From assembly GCA_021397845.1 (NCBI GenBank), contig CM038038.1:64164748-64228747 (forward strand): DNA of 64,000 nucleotides, given 5' to 3'. The position numbers and the translations under genes were made by a program. This DNA is from Areca catechu. Its lineage: Eukaryota; Streptophyta; Magnoliopsida; Arecales; Arecaceae. The notes under the pieces were generated by a model. It had not been told where the DNA came from. It was given only the letters and a program-made list of their open reading frames with translations, and did no database searches. Below are positions 26,001 to 38,000 of the stretch, piece after piece. Within the stretch, counting starts at the first letter, position 1. Each line of letters starts with the position of its first letter.

Positions 26001-29000
26001 TGGCGCAGATTCGACGGTGGTGGTGCTGTAACAGTATGGTTAGGCATCTAGTCACTTCAAAAGAAAAGATAGTTTTTTCTAAAATACTTCTCTTTTCAAA
26101 TCTTTTGTGCCCGCACTCATACCAGAGCTCCTCTCCCGGTTGTCCTTGTCTTCCCAAGTAAGGCAGGTTCATCTCCTCCCCCCTTATCCGGCTGGGTAAA
26201 ACTTTCTTCAGTGCTAGGATCTTCTTAGCTTGTCCGTTTTCTTCTTCTCTACCCTTTGACTTCGTCTTCTTCCTCCAAATGTCTCGCTTTGATCCAAACT
26301 TCCATCCTTCGTCCGACCAAAATAAGGCTGGGTCTTCTCGGCCGAGGCCGCCTTCTTCCTCCGATGAAGCGGAAGAGATGCGCTTCGAGATCAGCAAGAG
26401 CCCCCGCCCCATTGGGATCGTGATTAGGGAGTTTAGGGCCTGCCCTCCATCTCCTCCACCTGAACCCGCCCCTGAACCCTCTTAGTCGACAGGTCCTGGC
26501 GGGGTTGCTTCAGTGATCACCGTCGAGGAACTTGCGACCATCCGGGAGACCTATGGTATCCCGGACTCCATCCGGTTATCTGTCCCTCGGCCAAGGGAAC
26601 GAGTCATCTCCAGTGATCTATACCGGATCGTCCTCTACGAGGAAACTCTTGCGGGGGGCCTTCGATTTTTTTTCCACCCCTTTTTTCTTTCTGTGCTGAG
26701 CAACTATCGCCTCATTCCTGCTCAGCTAGTTTTCAATGCTGTCAGGACAATCTTCTACTTCATAGTTTGCCATTTTCACGGGATTGTTGTCCATTTCTTT
26801 TTGTTCAGGGTCTTTCACCCTGAAACACCACCCTTCCGAGGAAGGGTGGTGGTCTATCTCCTCTCGCCCAAAGGGCATCAAATTTGAGCTCCCCTCTTCC
26901 ATCAAAGGATGAAAGAGTAAATATTTCTTTGGGTTTGGAGCGACCCAGATCGGTTTCCTAACCGGAATTCAGCGATTGAAGCGGCTGATCGAGAGATCTA
27001 CGACTAGCTCCGTACCGACCAGGTCCCCTCCCTCGAGGTTCTGCTATCAGAGCAAAACCTATTCAAAGCCGGGGTCAGCCCAATACGAGAGTTGGGTGAG
27101 TTCGGCTCGAGCTTTATCTTCTTGTGCTTTCTCTTTAACTTTCCGAGCTTAGAGTTAACATTTTCCTTCTTCGTGCAGGCACGATGTTCTCCTTAGATTA
27201 CCTCCTCGCACTCTCCCAGAAGAGGGGTCCACTGGCGGGGGTCAGTGAGTCCCCCTCGAAAAGAGCTCGTGAAGACAGCGGCACGAGGGTTGCATTTGCC
27301 GCGTCAGCCGAGCCAAGTGGGAGGAGGGCAGAACCCGTCCCGGAGCAGGGAAGGAGAGCGGCCGAGCCCACTCCCGAGCCGAGTAGGAGGGCTACCGAGC
27401 TCGCTCCTGAGTTACCAAGGTAGCGCGATCTGCTCCCGGCCCAAGAGCCCGAGGTGGTCGTCCAGGCCAGATCTGCTGCCGCCGCCGCGATGTCTCCTCC
27501 CCCCGAGATCGTCGAGGTCGAAGAGGATGGAGAGCAAAGAAGAGTGGGGTTGGCGTCGGCGGCGTCGTCTGGAGTGGCGCCGAGCTCCCACCGTGCCTCC
27601 GATGCTTCCTCAGCCGGAGGAGTGGACGATTCTGCGTCAGTGGCAAATAAGGGGGAGAAGGACCATCGCAGGGTGCCCTTTAAGCTAGCGTCGAACACCT
27701 CCTTGGTTCGGGATCAGAATCTCGCCGAGTGCATGATAGACTTTGCCATCCAGTCATGCGATCGGCGGGAGAAGGCGGGGAAGCTCCTAGGTGACGCCAT
27801 CAGCAACACCTTCCCCCAACTCTTCTCGGTAAGTATTCCTTTCCTTCGCCTCGCCCCATTCCTTTCTTCTTGTCTCTGTGGCTGATGTCTTTTTTGGTGT
27901 AGCTCGGCACTGAACTCCTGTTCATCAGGGACTACTACAGAAACTGTGCGAAGAGGGACAAGCAGCGAGGAGCATAGCTTGAGTCCCTAACGGCCTAGGT
28001 GAAGCAGAAGAATGATGAGGCCTGGGAGGTTAATCTGAAAAATAAAGAGCTCTAGGGCGAGGTTGCAAGCGCTGAGAGGCGCATAAAGGAGCTCGAGGAG
28101 TCCTTGGACCGGAAGAGGAGCCGATCCAAGAGCAGGGCAGAAGAGCTCAAGGCCAAGGAGGTCAAGCTGAAAGATCTCGGTGCTGAAGCCGCTCGAGAGA
28201 AGGAACATGCCTAGTCCCTTCGGGCAGAACTGGGGGCGGCGAAGGAATGGGCAACCGCCGCTGAGAAGAAAGCCACCGTTACCGAGAAGAAAGCCGCAAG
28301 CATCGAAGAGAGGGCCGCGACAACAGTCAATTCAGTGGAGGTTGCAAAGGAGGCTGCCGAGGCGGTGGTGAGATACAAGGCCTCCGAGGAGTTCGCCGCT
28401 GAGTTCCACGAAGCGGCGACGGACTCCTTCCTCAAGGGGTTCATGCATTGCCGGTCCAAGGTGGAGGGCCTCATCTCGGACAAGCACATGATAGGCTCAG
28501 ATTCCCGAGTGCTCCGGGCACGAGCCTGACCTTTGACTTGGGCGAGGAACCAGCTGCTGCTGCCGATCCAGCTCCGTCGGTGGTGGTCGCCGAAGATGAA
28601 GCCCCGCCACCGGAGGTCCCAGAAGGTGATGCCCCATCTGAGTGCTGTCCTGGGAAGGAGCCAGTCGGATAGCATAGGGGTCCCTTGTAATTTTTATCCT
28701 TTTTTGCTTTTGATCTGGGCTGCTCGGCATGTCGGGGCCCAGTGACAATGTACAACTTTATCAAATATTAATGAAATTCTTTTTCAGTCATCTCGACTTG
28801 TCTTTTTTCATTCTTTGCACTTTGTCAATCTTCTTCCCTTCACTTCTCGACTGTTTGTGTGCATGTACTTGTGTAGGTGCCTAGCCTTGAAGTACCAAGT
28901 ATCCAGGCCCTTCTCTGCCGAACCCCGAACTCATGAGGAGGTAAGGAAGAAGTTCTTAGCTTGCCGAGTCATCCCACCTCGCGGGCGAAGTGGTTGGAGG

Positions 29001-32000
29001 GCTCCGAGTGCTTCGTCGGGAGAGGTCAATTCGACCTCGGTTGGGACCGGCTCCAGGTGTGCACGGCGAGGCCGAGCTTGGATGTTGCACTCGTTGGACC
29101 CACCAAGTGACTGAGGTGCCGGGTTTCGAGATCTTCTGGGCTTGAGTGCCGGGCTTCGGGAGTTTCTGGGCTTAAGTGCCAGGCTGCGGGAGTTTCCGGG
29201 CTTGAGTGCCGGGCTTTCGGGAGTTTCCAGACTTGAGTGCCGGGCTTCGGGAGTTTCCGGGTGCTTCGAGTTTCCGGGCTGCGTGCCGGACCTGGGGCTT
29301 GGCAATGATGTCCCTGCAAGGCAAAAGTGATTTGCACAAAGAGGATCTTTATTATTAGTGGGGGAAGGCCTTACATTACTGATAGTACATTTTCAGGTTG
29401 CCGGCATTTCATGTCCACGGGAATCTGGTACCGTCCAGCTCCGCTAGGTAGTAGGCTCCATGAGGAAGAGCTTCGACCACCTTGTAGGGGCCCTCCTAGT
29501 TTGGTGAGAGCTTACCGCACTTCCGGGGCTGAGATGCTTCAGCTCGGAGCAGCACCAGGTTGCATGGGCGGAAGACCTTTAGCTTTACCCGCGCGTTGTA
29601 GTATCGAGCTACTCGCTGCTGGTAAGCCACCATCCGGAGTTGAGCCTTGTCTCTGGTTTCCTCGAGGAGGTCCAAGTTGAGAAGAAGGCGGGCCAGATTC
29701 TTTGCTTCATCATACTGCTTTACTCGCAGTGTGGGCATGCCGAGTTCAACCGGGACAACGGTCTTTGCGACGAAGACAAGGCTGAAAGGCATCTCACCCA
29801 TGGCCGTCTTGGGTGTTGTGTGGTAGGCCCAAAGGATGCCAGGGAGTTCTTCTGCCCACCTACCTTTGGCCTGGTCTAGGTTGGTTCCGAGCCCTTGGAG
29901 GATAGTCCGGTTGGTTACCTCGGTCTTTCCATTGGTTTGGGGGTGAGCCACCGAGGTGAAGCGGTGTTGAATGTTGAGCTCGGTACAGAACTCTTCGAAC
30001 TCCCGGTTGTTAAACTGTCGTTCATTGTCGGTGATGATGTGGGGGAGCCTGAAGCGACAGATCGACTTCCAGAAGAACTAGCGGACCTTGGTTTCTGTGA
30101 TCCGTGCTAGTGGTTTTGCTTCTACCCACTTGGTGAAGTAGTCAATAGCCATTATCAGGAATCTCTGTTGCCTTGATGCAAGAGGGAATGGACCTAAGAT
30201 GTCCATTCCCCACTGGGTGAATGGCCAAGGGGCGGAGAGCTGGGAGAGCGGCGCCGCTAGTTGACGCTGTATGTAGGTGTGATGCTGGCATCGGTCACAC
30301 TTCCTTACGAAGTCGGCGGCGTCCTCCCTCATGGTTTCCCAGTAGTATCCTTGACGTAAGGCCTTGTATGCCATTGTCCTTCCTCCAACATGGTTCCCGT
30401 AAAGGCCTTCATGTATCTCCTGGAGCACGGAGGTCGCCTTCGTGGGTCTCAAGCACTTTAGGAGCGGATAGGAGTAGGATCGGCGGTAGAGCTGTCCTTC
30501 CATCAGGACGAACTGTGAGGCCTTCTTTTTGACAAGGCCGGCCTCTGTGCGATCTTCTGGTAGGGTGTTGTTGGTAATGTATCTGATGTACTGGTCCATC
30601 CATCTCGGCTTCGGGGTGACTTGCTGGACTTCCCCGAGAGCTTCGTAGCTCGGACTTTCCAGGTACTCAATGTGGGCACGTCCCAGTGACGAGTTCGGCA
30701 AGGTCGCGAGTTTTGACAGCGTGTCAGCGCGAGCATCAAGGTTACCGGCACCGGTATCGAGAGCCGTATCGGCAGGAGGCCGGTACGGTACGGTCCGTAC
30801 CGTACAGTACCGGCAGGTGTACCGACCCATTTTTTTAATATAAAAACATTCTCCCCACTCTCAAAAAAGCATTTAAAACATAAAAAAACCTGAACCGGGA
30901 TGAACTGACCAGTTCGTACCGGTACGGTACCGTGCCGGTACGGAAATCAATTTTTTTTATTTTTTTAACAGTCAGGATGCCGGACCGTTTTAATGAGCTG
31001 AACTGTACCGGCCGGTACGGTATCGTACGCCCCGTTCCGAGCGATACGGGACAATACATCGATCCCTGGCGAGCATTCTCTCCGGGGGGAATATGGGAGA
31101 TGCTGAAGCGTTGAAAGCCTGTCATGCTCGAGCGGACCCGCTTTAGGTTCTTCATCATTTGGGGATCTCTAGCTTCATATTTTTCGGAGACCTGTCCAGC
31201 CACCAGCTGGGAGTCGGTGAAGACTTTCAGACTGGATACACCCAGCTCGCGGGATACCCTCAGGCCCGCGATGAGTGCCTTGTACTCCGCCTGGTTGTTG
31301 GTTGTGGTGAATTTGAAGCGGAGTGCACATTCAGCCACAATCCCGTCGCTGTTAGCGAGGATGAGGCCTGCTCCGCTCCCGCCCGTGTTGGACGCGCCAT
31401 CGACATGGAGGATCCAAGACTCCTCAGCTCCGGGCTTGGCTTGATGCTCCGGGGTTGTCTACTCTGGCTCTTCAGCAAGTCCCGCGCACTTGACCAGGAA
31501 GTCGGCCAGCACCTGGACCTTCTAAGATGATCTTGGCCGGTACGCGATGTCGAACTCGCTGAGCTTCAATGCCCACTTGGCCAAACGTCCGGATGTGTTG
31601 GGATGGCTGAGCACAGCCCTCAGGGGTCGGTCCCTCAGGATCATGATCGGATGCGCTTGGAAGTACGGCCTGAGATACCGGGCAGACATGATAAGAGCAA
31701 AAGTTAGCTTTTCGGATCGGGTATACCTGATCTCCGCATCTCGAAGGATTTTGCTGGCGTAGTACATAGGTTTCTGGAATCCGTCCTGATCCATGCAGAC
31801 GAGGACCGAGCTGACGGCCCCCGGGGTGACTGCCAGGTACAACAGTAGTTCTTCTCCCTCCTTCGGCCTAGAGAGTAGTGGCGATGATACTAAGGAATCC
31901 TTCAGCTCCTCGAAGGTTGCTTTGCATTCTTTAGTCCAGACGAAGTCGTGCATTTTGCGCAGCTCCTTGAAGAAAGGGAGACAGCGGTATGCCGACCTCG

Positions 32001-35000
32001 AGATGAACCGGCTCAGTGCTGCGATCCGATCCGTCAGGCACTAGTCTTGCTTCTTCGAGGTTAGATGCTCCATGTCGACAATTGCCTGGACCTTCGGGTT
32101 CACCTCGATTTCCCTCTGGGTCACCATGAAGCCAAGGAACTTCGTTGCTACTACATCGAAGCCACACTTCGCCGGGTTCAGCTTCATCTTGTGCTCTCAG
32201 AGGTTGTGGAAGGCTTCTGCCAGGTCGGCGACATGGTCCGAGCTCGGCTTGCTCATGACGAGCATGTCGTCCACATATACCTGTATGTTTCGGCCAATTT
32301 GGTCCTTGAAGACCCGATTGACCAGCCGCTGGTAGGTGGCGCCAGCATTCTTCAGGCCGAACGGCATCATCCGGTAGCAGTACGTCCTTCGATCGGTGAT
32401 GAAGGTAGTGTGCTCGTCCTTCGGATGCATCCGGATCTGGTTGTATCCGGAGAATGCATTCATGAAGGAGAGCAAGCGGTGCCCTGAGGTGGTGTCCACT
32501 AAATGGTCGATCTTCGGCAGAGGGAAGCTGTCCTTTGGACAGGCTCGGTTGAGGTCGGTGTAGTCCACCCAGATCCTCCACTTCTCATTATTTTTCTTCA
32601 CCATAACTATATTTGCCAGCCAGCTCGGATATTGTACTTCTCGGACAAAGCCGGCCGCAGGGAGTTTATCCACCTCATTGATCGCCCATTGCCTGTCCGG
32701 GGCGAAACTCTTTTTCTTTTGCCAAACAGGGCGGAACTTCAGGTCGACGCTCAGCTTGTGGGTGATGACTTCAGGAGGAATCCCAAGCATATCTGCCGCC
32801 GTCCAGGAGAACACATCTGCGTTCGCTCGAAGAAACTCCAACAGGTGGGCCGCTCATCTTCGGGCAGCGGGGCCCCGATTTGCACCGTCCTTGTCGGGTC
32901 GGCCCGAGTGGATACGACAACAGGCGCTCGACCGGGCCATCCCTAGGGTCCTGCGCCCTTTGGTCGAGGTCGTCCGAGCTGGGGTGTTCCTCAGAGCCTT
33001 TGGTCTCAGGAACAGCTTGGAGGCAATGTTGGATCGGCTGAGGTGCCCCCCTCATCTTTCCAACACCGTAAGGAGTAGGAAACTGCACCAAAAGTCGCTT
33101 TGTAGAAATGACCGCATCAAGTAGATTGAGCCCGGGTCGGCCAAGAATCACGTTGTAGGCTGAGGGAAGCCTAACGACCGTGAAGGTCATCATGACGATG
33201 CTCTGCCGAGGTGGCGTCCCGGTAGTGACAGGGAGAGTGATTCCCCCTCGACTTCCACGGAGTCTCTTGTGAAATCGACAAGGGGAGTGTGCATAGGTTT
33301 GAGCTGAGCAGAGGACAGATTCATCCTGGAGAAAGCATCGTAGAAAATGACATTAATCGAACTTCCACTATCGACCATAATCCGTTTTACAGGATGCTTT
33401 GTGATCATCATCTCGACGATCACGGCATCATTGTTTACATTTTTAACCCCAGATTCCCTCTCCCTTACAAAAGGGAGTACATTTTCAGACCCCTTTCCTC
33501 CCCGGGCCCTCTCGGGGGCATGCTCGATTCCCTAGCAGATCATCCCCACAGGCTTTTCGGTAGGACGGTTGTCGACTGCAGGGACTGGAGGGAGAGCAGC
33601 GAGCGCCTGAGGTTCCACCGAGGCCTTGCCCCTCATGTACGTTCCGAGGTAGCCTCTTCTTATAAGGTCTTCAATCTTCCTCTTAAGGTGTTGGCGTTCC
33701 TCGGTGTCGTGGCCGTGGTCGCAGTGAAACTGGCAGTACTTCGTCTTGTCGCGACCATTAGACGGTCTCAGTGGAGGTGGGTGCTTCATGTAGTGCTCGC
33801 CCTCAATCTCCATGAGGATCTTTGTCCTCGGGGCAATGAGAGATGTGTATATTTCTTCTGGGATGGGGCCGCTCTTCGGCTTTGGCCCCTTGCGGAAGTT
33901 CGGTTTGATAGGTTCGATCTTCTGCACCCCGGTTGTCTCGCCAGGAGCTGGCTTTTTCAACGACTTCCTGTCTAGCTTCCTCGTGTGATCTGCCTCCTCA
34001 GCGCGAATGTACTTGTGAACACGGAGGAGTTCGGAGTACGTCTTTGGGGGCTTCTTGTCTAGCTAGTAGATCAGGCGGGAAGTCATGAGGCCTCTCTTCA
34101 GCGCCAGCATGGCAACTGGCTCATCCAAATTGTATATCTCCAGCACGGCAACTTTGAAGCGGGCCACGTAGTCCTGCAGGAGCTCATGGTCCTATTGCCT
34201 GATGGAGAAGAGGCTGTTTGCCTCCCGTGAAACCTTCCGACAGGCGTCGAAGTTGGCCACAAATTTCTGCTCTAGCTGAGCGAATGAGTCGATACTTTCC
34301 GACTCCAAGTGGGTAAACCATACCCGAGCTGCCTTCCAGAGGGTGGCTGGGAAGGCGACGTAGAGGAGAGCGTCGGTCGCCCCCTGAACCCTCATGAGGG
34401 CTTTGTAGCTCTCGAGGTGATCCAGGGGGTTGGTGGTCCCGTTGTAGGGATCCACCTGCGGCATGTGGAACCGACTCGGGATCGGTTCTTCTTCGATCTC
34501 TCGGGAGAGGGGGACGGGCGTCATAGCCCGCTGGCTCATTAGTGGAGCCCTGCAGATTGGCAAACTGGCGGGATAGCTCTGCTAGCTTGCGCTCCTGTTC
34601 CTCTAGGCGCTTCTCTGCCATGCGCCTGATGGCTTCATCGGTTGAACCCTTCGCTAAGGCCGACGGAGGTGAAGGTGGTAGCTGAGAGGGGTCGTGACGG
34701 GAGGCCTTGCCCCTGCGACCTCGATGGTGCTGGATAGCATCCTGCTTGTAGGTTGGAGATCGGCTTTCCCGGTCGGCTGACCCGGTCCAGTGTCTCTTCG
34801 TCGGGGTCTTGTGGCTTCCCCGGCGGTCTGTTGTGGCTCGCGGCAGCGAAGGCCCTCCTTGGAAGGATCGTAGGCTGTCGCGGGGTGCGGCGGCTTGGGC
34901 CGCAGTAGTCCCTGGCTGCTGGTGGGTGGCCAAGGACTGGTGCTGGTGCTGCAGCTGGTGCATTGCTGTAGTGAGAAGCTGCATCTGCTGGGCAAGTGTA

Positions 35001-38000
35001 GCCAGCTGAGCATCCACTGGAGGTGGTTGAGGTAGAGTGGGGAACTCCCTTCTTGGACTATGCGGGTCCCCACGGGAAGGGGGATCTCTCGCATGGTTGG
35101 TGGAGACTTCTTTTGCTCGTGTCGTCACCATCCTCCCAGTGGGTTACTTGCAAGGGGACTGACTTGGATCAGAATATTTCCTGCCCCCCTACCTGGTGCG
35201 TAATCTTTTACTGCCAAGACCGTCTCGGCCTGTAGCTGAAGATGACTTCGGGCTGCACCCTCGTCCTCAGGATCCTGCTCGGGCACCCGGACCTGTAAAA
35301 CAGAGAAGACCCAGGCCGGTGATCCTGGCGGGGGCACTCCGACGCTCAAGTCAGTGACGATCCAGGGGAACAGATCCTCCTGGTCGAGCCCAGTAGATGG
35401 ATTCCATGTTGGGAGGAGAAATTTATGAACTAAGAGAGTAAATGGATCGAGAGCGGAGCGTGGGGAATGGTAGCGGAAGAGAGCTCGAGCTGAATGGCTG
35501 TGTCCGTCAAGGCCCTTCCGACGAGTCTCCGGTAGCCCGGGTGACTTAGCTTGGTTACTCTCCTGTGTGCCGCCCTCTCTTACCCGTGTGTCTTTTTGCT
35601 TGTGACTTGACTTACCTTGTTTGAACCTTGGAGAACTCCTTTTAGCTAGGGTCGTTGCGTGCCGCTTACCTCGGGATCTTCCCCCCACTTGTAGGCACGT
35701 GCGGCAATATCCGGTGCCGTGCGTGAGGTGCCTTTTTCCATCCATGATAGGGAACAGCACCGTGCGCTTTGACATTCCTTCTGGTCGTTCCATTTCGGGA
35801 AGCCTGGCGGAGCCTCGATCGACCGGCAGCCGCCCCCTGGATTCGAATTCTCTGGATTGACTTCCTCTTTCGGATGGCGCAGACGGTCGGCCGGGAGCGC
35901 AGCGCCTCGATTGGGGGACCCTTTCCCTTCTGATGAAAGTGGTAGTTGGGGTAGTTATTGCGGCCTGGCGGGTGCCCCTCTGTGGTCCTTAGGCGGTTCG
36001 CCACCGTCCAAGGAAGCGGTGACGTCCTTTGGCTGCAGGTCTCTTCGTCCGAGATGGGGCGAACTCAGGAAGGCGGAGCTCGACTTCGGCCACGGCATCT
36101 CGACCTCGAGGGGAGCTAGCCTGGCGAAGGAGTCCGGGCAGAGACGGAGCTTGACTTCGGCCATGGCGTCTCGACCTCGAGGGGAGCCAGCCTGGTGAAG
36201 GAGTCCGGGCAAAGGCGGAGCTCGACTTCAGCCACGGCTTCTCGACCTCGAGGGGAGCTAGCCTGGCGAAGGAGTTCGGGCAGAGACGGAGCTCGACTTC
36301 GGCCACGGCGTGTCGTCCTCGAGGGGAGCCATCCTGGTGAAGGAGTCCGAGCAGAGACGGAGCTCGACTTCGGCCACGGTGTCTCGACCTCGAGGGGAGC
36401 AAGCCTGGCGAAGGAGTCCGGACAGAGACGGAGCTCGACTTTGTACACGACGTCTCAACCTCGAGGGGAGCCAGCCTGGTGAAGGAGTCCGGGCAGGGGC
36501 GGAGCTCGACTTCGATCACGGCGTCTCGACCTCGAGGGGAGCCAGCTTGATGGAGTCTGGGCAGAGATAGAGCTTGACTTCGGCCACGGCATCTCGACCT
36601 CGAGGGGAGCTAGCCTGGCGAAGGAGTCCGGGCAGAGATGTTCGATGTGGCATCCGACAAGGTCTGACATGGGTTCCACGTCAGCGATCCTGCCACATCA
36701 ACAACCATTAGTATCATGAATATGGGATCATGGCCTATCATTCCCACTTGGTGTATGAAACTGTACTACCTTCAAACCAGCACAGTTCGATATTTTGACT
36801 CAGAACATGGCCCGAAAGAGGTGGTTCCAACCCAAACTAGGTGGTTCAAGGTTGTTCAAGCCCTGTTTTGCCTTAAATGATTGAGTGGGCTTGCTTGCCT
36901 CTTTATTTTTTTCAAATGAAAAATGGTGAAAGAAAAGGGATTTTCGTGGATTTCTACTCAAATCCAATCCAAAATGAGGCAAAGGGCCCTGTCGCCTTCC
37001 CTCTCCTTATTTCTCCTTTTTCATGTTGCAAATGGGCTAAAAATGGAAAAAATGTGGAGAGATCATGTAAAAATTTTGGATTCTAGCATGATCTCTAGAT
37101 GATCTACATGTTGTAGCCAAAATTATAATTTTTCATTGAGTATATAAACTTTTAGATTAAAATAATAATAATATAATATTGATAAAAAAAATTTCTAAAA
37201 AATTAGTAGCTTGTTTGGGGGGATGCATGCTACTTGCTATCCCAACTTAATAGCAATTTGTTTAAATTTGGGCATGCTCATTAGTCATTAGTGTAGCAAC
37301 CTAAGCCCAAATTTAAATAAATTTAAAAAATAAGTGGCGAGTAGTGTATATCTATTGGTTGAGAAAAATATAGGCATCAATCATGATAGGATGCTATACT
37401 AGTCTAAATTAAAACTATTTGTCTAGATATTTTATAGTTAATTAATTTATTAATAAAAAACTGATTAAAATATTTAAAATAATTACAAAAATCATGAAAA
37501 ATTAATATTATGTATGGATGAGGAGTTAAAGAAATAGATTGCCTTCTACTAAAGCAAGTGAGATACTTATGGATTGATTTGGATATGTGATGGCTGGATA
37601 GGTTTCAGCCAAGAGCATCATAATTTCTTGACATATAATGATATGAAGATATTTTTTCTCTAGTCAGTTGATGCTTCAAATCACATGCAAGATGCCCATT
37701 ATATCCTTAGTTTGATGAAGTTGTAGATCAAATAGGAGAGGGGCATGCCATGTAGGCAATAACGGATCTATTGGGGATATTTTGATGATTAAATGACCAT
37801 ATTTTTTTGGACTCCATGTGCTGCACACTCCATAATCTAATATCGATCGACCTCAAAAAGATCAATAGTGTGAAACAAATTATTGAGACCAAGGTTTGCT
37901 ATGTCGAAACTGGATCCTATGCCAGTTGACTGATAGTATGGTTTAGTTTGCCCTTGTACTGAGCCCAAACCAACATGGAAAAGTAAGCAAGAGAGAGGGA

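Larger units (their letters stand above)
24513..36700 (-). mobile_element. Large Ty3-gypsy retrotransposon (Tat-like), antisense, 12.2 kb
   Basis: ACAAC at 24,508-24,512 and 36,701-36,705 is a perfect 5-bp target duplication. The LTRs (1,243 and about 1,493 bp) begin and end TG...CA. Reverse-strand coding order is gag, protease, RT, RNase H, integrase. Between integrase and the 3' LTR lies about 3.5 kb holding an ORF on the opposite strand, a layout known from Tat-lineage plant elements. Frameshifts, stops and a MITE in RNase H make it non-autonomous now. Confidence 0.93.

Noticed and set aside
31931..32581. 216-codon reverse-strand open frame rich in Arg, Pro and Gly
   Set aside because: It is the shifted frame of the gypsy RT; the RT motifs are in the other frame.
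33289..33975. 228-codon + strand open frame
   Set aside because: It is the antisense shadow of the gypsy protease and gag on the reverse strand.
36075..36640. Possible CRISPR-like array
   Set aside because: The 71-bp units are contiguous tandem repeats without unique spacers, in plant nuclear DNA, within an LTR.
35955..36679. Long repetitive open frames in the right LTR
   Set aside because: The same 71-bp repeat effect as in the left LTR; not genes.
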